A DNA stretch of 64,000 bases from Prevotella sp. KH2C16. Lineage in GTDB: Bacteria > Bacteroidota > Bacteroidia > Bacteroidales > Bacteroidaceae. Location of the stretch: assembly GCF_900113305.1 (NCBI RefSeq), contig NZ_FOOW01000001.1, positions 248,001 to 312,000 on the forward strand, read 5' to 3'. The notes beneath the pieces are model-generated. The model searched no databases, had not been told where the DNA came from, and saw only the letters and a program-made list of their open reading frames with translations. Shown piece by piece: positions 41,449 to 49,722 of the stretch (position 1 is its first letter; every line of letters begins with the position of its first letter). The position numbers were made by a program, and so were the translations under genes.

Positions 41449-43428
41449 CTAAAGTTCTATGGCCACGCCGCCGCCCGGAGCAAGATGCACCTGAAGCTTG
41501 CCGTCGGTAGGGATCTGAACTTCTCTCTTTGCCCAGTCTTCGGCGAAAATGCGGGCATTGGGTCCGTCCTCATAAATCGTGGCCGTCTTTCCGGCTGCTT
41601 TCAGCGGCCCGAGATCGAGCGTCAGGTCGCGCGGAGTCCAGTTGGTGATGGCTCCGACATACCATTTCTGTCCGCTTCTTCGTGCCACTACGACATACTC
41701 CCCAATCTCACTCTTGAGCGGAACGGTCTCGTCCCATACCACCGGAATCCGTGCAATGAACTTCGTGCATTCGGGATTTTCATCGTAATGGGTAGGGCTG
41801 TCGCAAAGCATATTCAGCGGCGAGAAGAATACCACATATTCGGCAAGCTGATGGCAACGGGTTCCCTGACTCATCGGACGATAGTTGTTGGGTGCGTAGG
41901 TTTGCTGAGTACCATTGATCATGGCTCCCTGCGTATAGTCCATTTGCCCCGCGAACATGCGGGCAAAGGGTACGGTTACATCATACTGAACCTGATTATA
42001 TTCCTTCATCGTTGCCCATTTGTTCTGCTCCTGACCGTTTACGCCCTCAAAATTGATGACATTCGGATAGGTGCGGTTGAGTCCCGTGGGAGCAAAAGTG
42101 CCGTGGAAGTCGCAAAGGAGGTGGTATTTGGCTGCCAGTTTGGCCGCACGGTAGTGGAATGCCACGCACTCTGCGTCGTTGCGGTTCATGAAGTCTATCT
42201 TGAAGCCCTTCACCCCCATCTCCGAGAAATACTTGCAGACTTTTTCCATGTCGCGGTCGAAAGCCTTGTAGCCAGCCCACAGGATGATGCCCACGCCTTG
42301 CCTGTTGGCATGCCGCACAATCTCGGGAAGGTCTATCTCGGGTATGATTTGGAAGAGGTCGGCCTTCTTGTTTACGGCCCATCCTTCGTCGAGGATAACA
42401 TATTCTATGCCGTGGCGTGCCGCAAAGTCTATGTAGTATTTGTAGGTCTGGGTGTTGATGCCCGCCTTGAAGTCTACTTTGTAGAGCCCCCAGTGGTTCC
42501 ACCATTCCCAGGCAACCTTGCCGGGCTTAATCCAGGAGGTGTCGGTGAGGCGGGAGGGCGATGCCAGCCGATAGACCATGTCGTTGTTCAGAATATCCCC
42601 GTCATTGGCCGAAACGCCGATGATTCGCCATGGGAAGGTGCGCATGCCCTTTGACTTTGCAATGTAGTTCTCGGCCTTTGTTACGAATTGCTCGAGCTGA
42701 TTGTGGCCGCCCTGCTTCACTTCCTTGGGGTAGGGGGCGAATAGTGCCTTGAGCCCTGTAGACTGGTTGCCGCTCTTCAGGAACATGCAGGGATAGTCTT
42801 CCACATCCGATTCGGCTATGATAAGCTTCACCCCGTTGTCGGCTTTCACGACGAGCGGGAGGAAGGCTAACCGCTTTTTGTCAAACTGCGAGATATTGAT
42901 CTCATCGTAGCAGTTCTCAAAGGAGTTGTGCAACATGTCCTCCAGCGACTTGTTGTCGCGTACATAGGGAGTCCATGTTCCGAAGTCTTTGGCGAAGTTG
43001 AACTCGGCAAGTTCGTCCTCAACATTGAATTCCTTTTGCGTCGCCGACATAAACTGGTAGGCCAGGCCTTCGTCGTAAGCCCGGAATACGATGTTGAATC
43101 CGCTGAACTGCAGCAACAGCTGGCGATAGTTGTCGCTGACGGTATTTTTCTTATATATAAAAGGTTTGATGATGCCTTTGTGCTGTGAGACCTTGCCTCC
43201 CTTGAATTTGGAGTTTACGCCCCATGTTGCCCCGTCTGCTATCTTGACCGAAACCTGCGAGGGTTGCAGGATAGCCTGCCCGTCGTAGGTGAGTGTGTAG
43301 CTCACGGTTTGTGCTACTTTCACGGTAGCCTTGAGCCTTCCGTCGGGTGAAGAAAGGTTGAAGTCCTTGGCTTGAGCGCCCCAGGATACCAGTAAGAGTG
43401 TGAAGAGGAGAGTGAGATAATTCTTCAT
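41449..43428 (-). CDS. GH97 glycoside hydrolase (SusB-like)
   Basis: A 659-residue secreted enzyme. The start is set at MKNYLTLLFTLLLVSWGAQA (43428), which yields a signal peptide and lies behind a TACCTTTG promoter. The body follows SusB of Bacteroides as I remember it: KVDFKAGINTQTYKYYIDFA, GFKIDFMNRNDAE, DFHGTFAPTGLNRTYPNV, INFEGVNGQEQNKW, GPMDYTQGAM-like GQMDYTQGAM, and LAPGGG at the end. The conserved Glu residues suit an inverting alpha-glucosidase, but alpha-galactosidase activity is known in the family too. No susCD pair is nearby. Confidence 0.9.
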   Translation of the reverse strand: MKNYLTLLFTLLLVSWGAQAKDFNLSSPDGRLKATVKVAQTVSYTLTYDGQAILQPSQVSVKIADGATWGVNSKFKGGKVSQHKGIIKPFIYKKNTVSDNYRQLLLQFSGFNIVFRAYDEGLAYQFMSATQKEFNVEDELAEFNFAKDFGTWTPYVRDNKSLEDMLHNSFENCYDEINISQFDKKRLAFLPLVVKADNGVKLIIAESDVEDYPCMFLKSGNQSTGLKALFAPYPKEVKQGGHNQLEQFVTKAENYIAKSKGMRTFPWRIIGVSANDGDILNNDMVYRLASPSRLTDTSWIKPGKVAWEWWNHWGLYKVDFKAGINTQTYKYYIDFAARHGIEYVILDEGWAVNKKADLFQIIPEIDLPEIVRHANRQGVGIILWAGYKAFDRDMEKVCKYFSEMGVKGFKIDFMNRNDAECVAFHYRAAKLAAKYHLLCDFHGTFAPTGLNRTYPNVINFEGVNGQEQNKWATMKEYNQVQYDVTVPFARMFAGQMDYTQGAMINGTQQTYAPNNYRPMSQGTRCHQLAEYVVFFSPLNMLCDSPTHYDENPECTKFIARIPVVWDETVPLKSEIGEYVVVARRSGQKWYVGAITNWTPRDLTLDLGPLKAAGKTATIYEDGPNARIFAEDWAKREVQIPTDGKLQVHLAPGGGVAIEL

Positions 43429-43452
43429 GTGTAGGTAGATTTTATGTTTGCG

Positions 43453-43460
43453 CAAAGGTA
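43453..43460 (-). promoter_or_regulatory. -7 promoter box of GH97 gene
   Basis: TACCTTTG on the minus strand, 25 nt before the start at 43428; confirms the shorter start. Confidence 0.7.
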
Positions 43461-43502
43461 ATTTTTTTTTCTGAGAAAACCAAGAGATATCGTTTTTTTT
43501 CT

Positions 43503-43510
43503 TATATTTG
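43503..43510 (+). promoter_or_regulatory. -7 promoter box of ptb-buk
   Basis: TATATTTG, 70 nt before the ptb start and back to back with the GH97 promoter. Confidence 0.7.
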
Positions 43511-43579
43511 CACAAAATACTACACGGCTCATGAAAGGAGCCGGATACAAAAGTTGATTATTATCTGTAATTTGGCAAA

Positions 43580-44437
43580 ATGAAAGACATTAAAAACTTT
43601 GAACAACTGATAGGAAACCTCTCCGAACGAGGGGTGAGGAAGCGTATTGCGGTAGTCTGTCCGCGGGATGAATCCACTCGGAAAGCGGTGGAGAGAGCCG
43701 CGGGACTTGGTTTCATAGACCCTGTATTTTTTGAGGAAGCCGACCCGCTGGAGGCTGCCCGCAAGGCCATTCGCCTCATCCGGGAGGGCGGGGCGGATAT
43801 CCTGATGAAGGGACTCATCAACTCGGATGTACTCCTCCGCGCTATCCTGAACAAGGAAGAAGGGCTCCTGGAACCGGGGCATGTGCTCACCCACATCGGG
43901 TGTGCCACCATTCCCGACTATCCCAAGCTGCTCTTCTATACCGATGCCTCCGTGATTCCCTATCCCACTCAGGAGCAACGGGTTGAGCAGGTGCGGTATC
44001 TGGCCGCGCTGTGCCACACTTTCGGCATCGAGCAACCGAGAATCTCGCTCATTCACTGCAGCGAGAAGGTAGACGAACGGCACTTTCCCTTCACGGCGGG
44101 ATATGCCGATATCATCCGGAAAGCCGAACAGGGCGAGTTCGGAAACTGCCTTGTCGACGGTCCCCTTGACCTGAAAACCTCCTGTTCGAGCGAGAGTCTC
44201 GCCGTCAAGGGACTCTCCTCGTCCATCGAGGGAGAGGCCGACGCCCTCGTCTTCCCCGACATCGAGGCAGCCAACTTGTTCCATAAAGCCATCACGCTCT
44301 TTGCCCGTTCCTCGGTAGCCTGTGTGCTTCAGGGAACTCTGGTGCCGGTAGTCATGCCCTCACGGGCCGACAGTCCGGAGGCCAAATTCTATAGTATTGC
44401 GCTGGCGGCCATGGGAGCCGGCGCTCCTGAAATTTAA
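43580..44437 (+). CDS. ptb: Phosphate butyryltransferase-like acyltransferase
   Basis: A 285-residue cytoplasmic phosphate acyltransferase that would exchange CoA of butyryl- or branched-chain acyl-CoA for phosphate. ADILMKGLINSDVLLRAILNKEEGL near residue 74, HIGCATIPDYPKLLFYTDA near 112 and the C-terminal VVMPSRADSPEAKFYSIALA are typical of Ptb. The butyrate kinase gene follows 18 nt later, completing a two-step route from acyl-CoA to acid plus ATP. Direction in this organism is not given by sequence. Confidence 0.9.
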   Translation: MKDIKNFEQLIGNLSERGVRKRIAVVCPRDESTRKAVERAAGLGFIDPVFFEEADPLEAARKAIRLIREGGADILMKGLINSDVLLRAILNKEEGLLEPGHVLTHIGCATIPDYPKLLFYTDASVIPYPTQEQRVEQVRYLAALCHTFGIEQPRISLIHCSEKVDERHFPFTAGYADIIRKAEQGEFGNCLVDGPLDLKTSCSSESLAVKGLSSSIEGEADALVFPDIEAANLFHKAITLFARSSVACVLQGTLVPVVMPSRADSPEAKFYSIALAAMGAGAPEI

Positions 44438-44455
44438 CCTTTATTTCCCCAAAAG

Positions 44456-45517
44456 ATGTATATACTCGTCATAAACCCAGGCTCCACCTCCACCAAGATT
44501 GCCGTCTATGAAGATGTGAAGCCGGTGATGCTCCGCACGATACGCCACTCCGTCGAGGAACTGAGCCATTTCAAGGAGGCCACCGATCAATATGAGTTCC
44601 GCCGCGACCTCGTCATCAACGAGCTCAAGCGCATGGAAATCCCCTTTGTCTTCGATGCCGTTATCGGCAGGGGAGGCCTTGCCAAGCCCGTTGCGGGCGG
44701 CGTCTACACCATCAACGAGAAGATGCTTGACGATACCCGGCATGCCGTGCACAAGCATGCCTGCGACCTCGGCTGCATCATTGCCTATGACATAGCCCGG
44801 AAGATTCCGGGTTGCAAAGCCTTCATTGCCGACCCCGGCGTGGTCGACGAACTATCGCCGCTGGCGCGGATATCGGGCTCCCCGCTCATGAACCGCATCT
44901 GCATCTGGCACGCCCTGAACCAGCGGGCCATCGCACGGAGGTTTGCCAATGAGATAGGTCGCCGCTACGAGGACCTGAATCTCATCATCTGTCATCTCGG
45001 GGGAGGTATCTCCATAGCCGCCCACGACCATGGAAGGGCCGTGGATGCCAACAATGCGCTCGACGGCGAAGGCCCTTTCTCGCCCGAGAGGGCGGGCTCG
45101 CTCCCTGCCGCCGACCTCGTGCGACTCTGCTATAGCGGGAAATACACGGAGCAGGAGCTGCTGAAGCGCATCTCCGGGCAGGCCGGCCTCATCGCCCATC
45201 TGGGCACCAACGACATGAAGGAGATAGAGCGGCGCATTGCCGGGGGCGACAAGCATGCCGAGCTCGTCGTGGATGCCATGATCTATCACACCGCCAAATG
45301 CATCTGTGCCGAGGCTGCCGTGCTGTGCGGAAAGATAGATGCCATCCTGCTCACGGGCGGCATGGCTCGCGAGGATTATGTCGTTTCCAGACTGCGGAAG
45401 CGCATAGGATTCCTCGCTCCCACCTATTGTTATCCCGGCGAGGACGAGCTTTCGGCCCTCGCCCATAATGCCCTTGCCGTGCTGCGGGGTGAGAGCGAGG
45501 CCAAGGAATACACCTGA
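44456..45517 (+). CDS. buk: Butyrate kinase
   Basis: A 353-residue acetate/butyrate-kinase-family protein. VINPGSTSTKIAVYED at the N-terminus is the phosphate-binding start, GRGGLAKPVAGGVYTIN near 80, ICHLGGGISIAAHDHGRAVDANNALDGEGPFSPERAG near 180, and a C-terminal LLTGGMAREDYVV. Length and motifs are normal. It pairs with ptb. Branched short-chain acids are an alternative substrate. Confidence 0.93.
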   Translation: MYILVINPGSTSTKIAVYEDVKPVMLRTIRHSVEELSHFKEATDQYEFRRDLVINELKRMEIPFVFDAVIGRGGLAKPVAGGVYTINEKMLDDTRHAVHKHACDLGCIIAYDIARKIPGCKAFIADPGVVDELSPLARISGSPLMNRICIWHALNQRAIARRFANEIGRRYEDLNLIICHLGGGISIAAHDHGRAVDANNALDGEGPFSPERAGSLPAADLVRLCYSGKYTEQELLKRISGQAGLIAHLGTNDMKEIERRIAGGDKHAELVVDAMIYHTAKCICAEAAVLCGKIDAILLTGGMAREDYVVSRLRKRIGFLAPTYCYPGEDELSALAHNALAVLRGESEAKEYT

Positions 45518-45613
45518 CGGCCGTGCCGGCAACAGCCCTCTCTCCAGCTGTCAGTAGTCTTTCATCCTGCCGTAGAGGCTTGTCGGTGCTGCCGCAAGCG
45601 GCAAACAGCCTGA

Positions 45614-45674
45614 CAAAATCGGCGAAATCATGGCACAAAATCGCCGATTTTGTCGCTCAATCTCGCCGATTTTG
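45614..45674. repeat. 22-bp-period palindrome array G (3 words)
   Basis: Three 17-bp words start at 45614, 45636 and 45658: CAAAAT-CGGCG-AAATCA, CAAAAT-CGCCG-ATTTTG and CAATCT-CGCCG-ATTTTG. The first centre is the reverse complement of the next two. Spacers TGGCA and TCGCT. It lies between the convergent buk and sirtuin genes, 97 nt and 35 nt from their stops. Arms and centres nearly equal array F, 8.6 kb away. Confidence 0.9.
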
Positions 45675-45708
45675 TCAGATCGTTTGTTACCTCTGTGAAT
45701 GTCAGGGG

Positions 45709-46413
45709 CTACTTCATCCCTTTCAGGATGCCGTAAAGTTCTTTCATGCCCTCGCTTGCCCCTTTCTTAATGTGCGTGATCTCGCGGTAGTTTCCGCTGC
45801 CCACATCGTCGGGGTCGATGAGGAATACGGGGCAGTCAGACCGCACATAGCCCACCAGTCCGGCGGCGGGATAGACATTGAGCGAGGTTCCGATGATGAC
45901 GAAGATGTCGGCCTTGCCGGCCTCCAGGGCTGCCGGCTCTATCATCGGGACGCTCTCGCCGAAGAAGACGATGAATGGGCGGAGCAGCGAACCGTCGCCG
46001 GCCTTGGTGCCCGCCGCGATGTCGGAATCGTCGGGGGTGAGCTCCCGTATGTACTTCGGGTTATAGGGGTCATGGCTGGAACACACTTTCGAGAGTTCGC
46101 CGTGCAGATGGATGACCTTGGAGGAGCCGGCCTTCTCGTGCAGGTTGTCCACATTCTGCGTTACGACCGTTACCTCGAAGTCGGCTTCCAGCCGGCTGAT
46201 GAGCCTGTGTCCCTCGTTGGGCTGCGCCGCCCAGAGTTTCTTGCGCAGCATGTTATAGAAGTTGGTTACCAGGGCAGGGTCGGCTTCCCATCCCTCATGT
46301 GATGCCACTTGCTCTACGGGAAAGTTCTCCCAGAGCCCGTCGTTGCCGCGGAAAGTCTTGAATCCGCTCTCCACCGACATGCCTGCACCCGTCAGAAATA
46401 CGATTTTCTTCAT
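45709..46413 (-). CDS. cobB: Sirtuin (SIR2) NAD-dependent deacylase
   Basis: A 234-residue cytoplasmic sirtuin. LTGAGMSVESGFKTFRGNDGLW near residue 7, VVTQNVDNLHEKAGSSKVIHLHGEL near 97 with the catalytic His, RPFIVFFGESVP and VIGTSLNVYPAAGLV are the family blocks. The zinc-ribbon region carries only one cysteine (SKVCSSHDPYNPKYI), so the usual four-Cys zinc site is absent. It has a promoter back to back with the FKBP gene. Confidence 0.9.
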   Translation of the reverse strand: MKKIVFLTGAGMSVESGFKTFRGNDGLWENFPVEQVASHEGWEADPALVTNFYNMLRKKLWAAQPNEGHRLISRLEADFEVTVVTQNVDNLHEKAGSSKVIHLHGELSKVCSSHDPYNPKYIRELTPDDSDIAAGTKAGDGSLLRPFIVFFGESVPMIEPAALEAGKADIFVIIGTSLNVYPAAGLVGYVRSDCPVFLIDPDDVGSGNYREITHIKKGASEGMKELYGILKGMK

Positions 46414-46438
46414 GATTCCAGTAGTTAGGTTCCTTGTG

Positions 46439-46446
46439 CAAAGATA
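46439..46446 (-). promoter_or_regulatory. -7 promoter box of sirtuin gene
   Basis: TATCTTTG on the minus strand, 26 nt before the start at 46413. Confidence 0.7.
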
Positions 46447-46509
46447 GGCAATAATTCTTAAAAAACTTATTTTTTTCCCATTTGTGTGTGGGTAGTCGGA
46501 GAAAAGTAT

Positions 46510-46517
46510 TACCTTTG
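46510..46517 (+). promoter_or_regulatory. -7 promoter box of FKBP cluster
   Basis: TACCTTTG, 36 nt before the ATG at 46553. Confidence 0.7.
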
Positions 46518-46552
46518 CACATTATTTATAAAGCATAGAAAGATTTTCAGAA

Positions 46553-47158
46553 ATGGACAAAGTAAGTTACGCTTTAGGCCTTGGCATCGGCAGGCAGCTG
46601 CTTGACATGGGTGCTCGGGATTTGAACATCGATGATTTCGCCCAGGCCATCAAGGACATCATCGCCGGCAGGAAACCGGAGATTGGCGATCAGGAAGCGC
46701 AGACATTGGTACAGAATTTTTTCCAGGAGCAGGAGAAGCAGCAGCGTGCGACTGCGGCCAAGCGCTTTCAGGCCAACCGCGAGCAGGGCGAGAGCTACCT
46801 CGTGGAGAATGCCAAGAAAGAGGGCGTGGTTACTCTGCCCAGCGGATTACAATATCAAGTGCTGAAGGAAGGGAACGGCAAAAAGCCGAAGTCTACCGAC
46901 CAGGTGCGTTGCCACTACGAGGGAATGCTTGTTGACGGAACGCTCTTCGACAGCAGCGTGCAGCGTGGCGAGCCGGCCGTGTTCGGCCTCAACCAGGTTA
47001 TCAAGGGGTGGACCGAGGGCGTGCAGCTGATGCAGGAAGGCGCCAAGTATCGCTTCTTTATCCCTTATCAGCTGGGATATGGCGAGCAGGGAGCCGGTCA
47101 GCAGATACCTCCTTACTCCGCCCTCGTGTTCGATGTGGAACTCATAGAAGTGCTGTAG
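46553..47158 (+). CDS. FKBP-type peptidyl-prolyl isomerase, cytoplasmic
   Basis: A 201-residue FklB/Mip-like isomerase without signal peptide. The N-terminal ~75 residues are the helical dimerisation domain starting MDKVSYALGLGIGRQL. The FKBP domain (about 95-201) has VRCHYEGMLVDGTLFDSS, FGLNQVIKGWTEGVQLM and FFIPYQLGYGEQGAGQQIPPYSALVFDVEL. It is the first of three FKBP genes in a row and the only one kept in the cytoplasm. Confidence 0.93.
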   Translation: MDKVSYALGLGIGRQLLDMGARDLNIDDFAQAIKDIIAGRKPEIGDQEAQTLVQNFFQEQEKQQRATAAKRFQANREQGESYLVENAKKEGVVTLPSGLQYQVLKEGNGKKPKSTDQVRCHYEGMLVDGTLFDSSVQRGEPAVFGLNQVIKGWTEGVQLMQEGAKYRFFIPYQLGYGEQGAGQQIPPYSALVFDVELIEVL

Positions 47159-47285
47159 TCTGTACAGGGCTATAGGATTAAAGATTAAGGATGAGGGAAT
47201 AAGGCGTTAAGGCAACAGGAAGAAGCCTGCATAGCATTGCCGGAAAACAAAGAATCAAGAATCAAACAAAAACAATAAACAGAAA

Positions 47286-48170
47286 ATGAAAAAGTTGACA
47301 ATTGTAGCCGTCATGGCTATTGCAGTCGCAACTTTCACCGGTTGTGGCAATTCAACCCCAAAAGCAGACTTGAAGACCGATGTGGATACTTTGAGCTACG
47401 CTATGGGTATGGTACAGTCCCAGGGACTGAAGGATTACCTCGTAGGCCGTATGGGCATCGACACCACTTATATGGACCAGTTCATCAAGGGCCTGAACGA
47501 CGGTGCGGCAGCCGGCGACGACAAGGGCAAGGCTGCCTACTATGCCGGTATCCAGATTGGGCAGCAGGTGGCAAATCAGATGGTGAAGGGCATCAACCAC
47601 GAAATTTTCGGTGAGGATAGCACCAAGACCATCTCCATGAAGAACCTCCTGGCTGGTTTTGTTACAGGTGCGACGGGGCAGAAAGGTCTCTACGGCATGA
47701 TGGAGGCGCAGCAGATAGCTCAGTCTAAGATGACCGCCCTCAAGACCAAGAACATGCTCAAGCAGTATGGTGCCAACAAGGAAGAAGGCGAAAAGTTCAT
47801 GGCCATGAACAAGAAAAAGGCAGGCGTGAAAGTGCTTCCGTCAGGTGTTCAGTATAAGGTCATCAAGGAAGGAACGGGCGCCATGCCCAAGGACACCTCT
47901 CTGGTAACGGTGAACTATGAGGGAAAGACGCTCGACGGCAAAGTGTTCGACAGCACTTATAAGCGCAACGAGCCCGTGCAGCTTCGCGCAAATCAGGTGA
48001 TTAAGGGATGGACGGATGCCCTCGTTCATATGCCGGAAGGCTCCGTATGGGAAGTCTATATCCCTCAGAACCTTGCTTACGGCGAGCGTGAGAGCGGCCC
48101 GATCAAGCCTTTCTCTGCCCTGATCTTCAAGATAGAGCTTGTCAAGATAGGCAGCGTCAACAAGAAATAA
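47286..48170 (+). CDS. FKBP-type peptidyl-prolyl isomerase lipoprotein
   Basis: A 294-residue lipoprotein: signal peptide ending in the lipobox FTGC (Cys near 20). A helical dimerisation domain (DVDTLSYAMGMVQSQGL onwards) is followed by the FKBP domain near 185-294: VTVNYEGKTLDGKVFDSTYKR, LRANQVIKGWTDALVHMPEGSVWEVYIPQNLAYGERE. Probably anchored in the envelope as a folding helper. The 127-nt gap before it shows no clear promoter. Confidence 0.92.
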   Translation: MKKLTIVAVMAIAVATFTGCGNSTPKADLKTDVDTLSYAMGMVQSQGLKDYLVGRMGIDTTYMDQFIKGLNDGAAAGDDKGKAAYYAGIQIGQQVANQMVKGINHEIFGEDSTKTISMKNLLAGFVTGATGQKGLYGMMEAQQIAQSKMTALKTKNMLKQYGANKEEGEKFMAMNKKKAGVKVLPSGVQYKVIKEGTGAMPKDTSLVTVNYEGKTLDGKVFDSTYKRNEPVQLRANQVIKGWTDALVHMPEGSVWEVYIPQNLAYGERESGPIKPFSALIFKIELVKIGSVNKK

Positions 48171-48192
48171 CTGGCAGAATTCGTAAGAATCA

Positions 48193-49104
48193 ATGAAACG
48201 GATGATAATCATGGCACTCGTCGTAATGGCGGGTGCTTCTTTGAATATAGGAACGGCGACGGCCGGAAAACCCAAGAAAAAGAAGGGAGAACCTGTTGCT
48301 GAGCAGCAGGTGAGGCTTGTCAGTTTGTCGGATTCCATCAGCTATGCTGCCGGAAAGGCTTCTACGCTCGGCCTGATGGAATATCTGCAACGGAAATACC
48401 AGGTAGACACGGCCTATATGGCCGATGTGATCGACGGTTTCAAGGAGGCAATGGAGCAGGGTGCCGACCCCCGTTTCAAGGCTCGTGATGCCGGTGTGCA
48501 GATTGCGAAGATGGCCATGGAACGCATTCTCCCCGGTACGCAGGAGCAGTTTGAGGGTACCGGCAACAGCATCACCGCTGACCTCTTCAATGCAGGATTT
48601 CTCTCTGAGCTGGCCAATGACTCATCTATCTATACGATGGACGCTGCCCGCAAGTTCTTTGAAACCCATCTGAAGACAGCTCGTGAAGCCTCCCAGAAGG
48701 ATTATATAGAGAAAAATACGAAATGGCTTGCCGAGAACAAGATAAAGGCAGGGGTGAAGGCTACTGCCAGCGGACTGCAATATAAGGTGCTCCGTGCAGG
48801 CAACGGTGCCATTCCCACCAAGGACGACAAGGTAACCGTGAAGTATGAGGGGAGGATGATTGACGGTACGGTGTTTGACAGCAGCTATAAGCGCAATCCC
48901 CAAACGAGCACCTTTGGAGTTGACCAGGTTATCAAGGGATGGACGGAAGCGCTTTGCATGATGCCCGTAGGCAGCAAGTGGGAGTTGTATATCCCGCAGG
49001 AACTGGCTTATGGAAGTCGCCAGGCCGGTAATATCAAGCCCTATTCCACCTTGATTTTCACGGTAGAACTGGAAGCTGTTGAGCCTGCTAAGGCAAAGAA
49101 GTAA
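48193..49104 (+). CDS. FKBP-type peptidyl-prolyl isomerase, exported
   Basis: A 303-residue protein with an N-terminal signal segment (MIIMALVVMAGASLNIGTATAG) and a lysine-rich stretch after cleavage (KPKKKKGEP). The dimerisation domain (LSDSISYAAGKASTLGLMEYL) and the FKBP domain (VTVKYEGRMIDGTVFDSSYKR, FGVDQVIKGWTEALCMMPVGSKWELYIPQELAYG) match the preceding paralogue. It follows that gene by 22 nt and ends in a strong hairpin terminator. Confidence 0.9.
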   Translation: MKRMIIMALVVMAGASLNIGTATAGKPKKKKGEPVAEQQVRLVSLSDSISYAAGKASTLGLMEYLQRKYQVDTAYMADVIDGFKEAMEQGADPRFKARDAGVQIAKMAMERILPGTQEQFEGTGNSITADLFNAGFLSELANDSSIYTMDAARKFFETHLKTAREASQKDYIEKNTKWLAENKIKAGVKATASGLQYKVLRAGNGAIPTKDDKVTVKYEGRMIDGTVFDSSYKRNPQTSTFGVDQVIKGWTEALCMMPVGSKWELYIPQELAYGSRQAGNIKPYSTLIFTVELEAVEPAKAKK

Positions 49105-49127
49105 GAATCTATATAGATTTTGACACG

Positions 49128-49165
49128 ATGCACGAATTTTATAAAGAATTCGTGCATTTTGTTTG
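49128..49165 (+). terminator. Terminator of FKBP cluster
   Basis: Bases 49128-49138 (ATGCACGAATT) pair perfectly with 49147-49157 around an 8-nt loop and are followed by TTTTGTTTG; 23 nt past the stop. Confidence 0.88.
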
Positions 49166-49185
49166 TTTATATCATTTAATTTACC

Positions 49186-49193
49186 TATTTTTG
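49186..49193 (+). promoter_or_regulatory. -7 promoter box of Lrp gene
   Basis: TATTTTTG fits TAnnTTTG; the ATG follows at 49227. Confidence 0.6.
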
Positions 49194-49226
49194 CTATCGT
49201 CATAGTAACTAAACTTAAACAGAGCG

Positions 49227-49691
49227 ATGGAAAAAATAGACAAGCTTGACAAAAAGATATTGAGCATACTGGCTGGCAATGCCCGTATTCCTTTTAAGGA
49301 TGTGGCAGCAGAATGCGGTGTTTCCCGTGCTGCCATCCATCAGAGAGTACAGCATCTTGTAGAAAACGGGGTTATCACAGGCAGTGGCTTCGATGTAAAT
49401 CCGAAGGCTCTGGGATATACCACTTGTACTTATGTCGGCTTGAATCTGGAGCGCGGCAGCATGTATAAGGAAGTGGTGCAACGCCTCGTGAAGATTCCGG
49501 AGGTCGTGGAGTGCCATTTCACTACCGGCCCTTACACCATGCTGATAAAGCTTTACTCCCGTGATAATGAACAGCTGATGGACTTGCTGAACAACCAGTT
49601 GCAGACTATTCCGGGCGTAGTTTCCACGGAAACGCTGATCTCGCTTGAGCAAAGCATCAAGCGGGAGATCGTGGTCAAGACTGACGATTAA
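49227..49691 (+). CDS. Lrp/AsnC-family transcriptional regulator
   Basis: A 154-residue regulator. The N-terminal helix-turn-helix is ARIPFKDVAAECGVSRAAIHQRVQHLVENGVI (near 19-50) and the C-terminal RAM ligand domain runs from about 65, with HFTTGPYTMLIKLYSRDNEQL. Such proteins bind amino acids as effectors. It lies 31 nt upstream of the PuuD-dipeptidase fusion gene, so it may regulate peptide or amino-acid use there (inference). Confidence 0.93.
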   Translation: MEKIDKLDKKILSILAGNARIPFKDVAAECGVSRAAIHQRVQHLVENGVITGSGFDVNPKALGYTTCTYVGLNLERGSMYKEVVQRLVKIPEVVECHFTTGPYTMLIKLYSRDNEQLMDLLNNQLQTIPGVVSTETLISLEQSIKREIVVKTDD

Positions 49692-49722
49692 GACTTAGTA
49701 GGAAAGTTTTCGATACGGAGAA

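Noticed and set aside
41353..42654. 433-codon open frame opposite the GH97 gene
   Set aside because: Antisense to SusB-like sequence and spanning the terminator hairpin; no motif.
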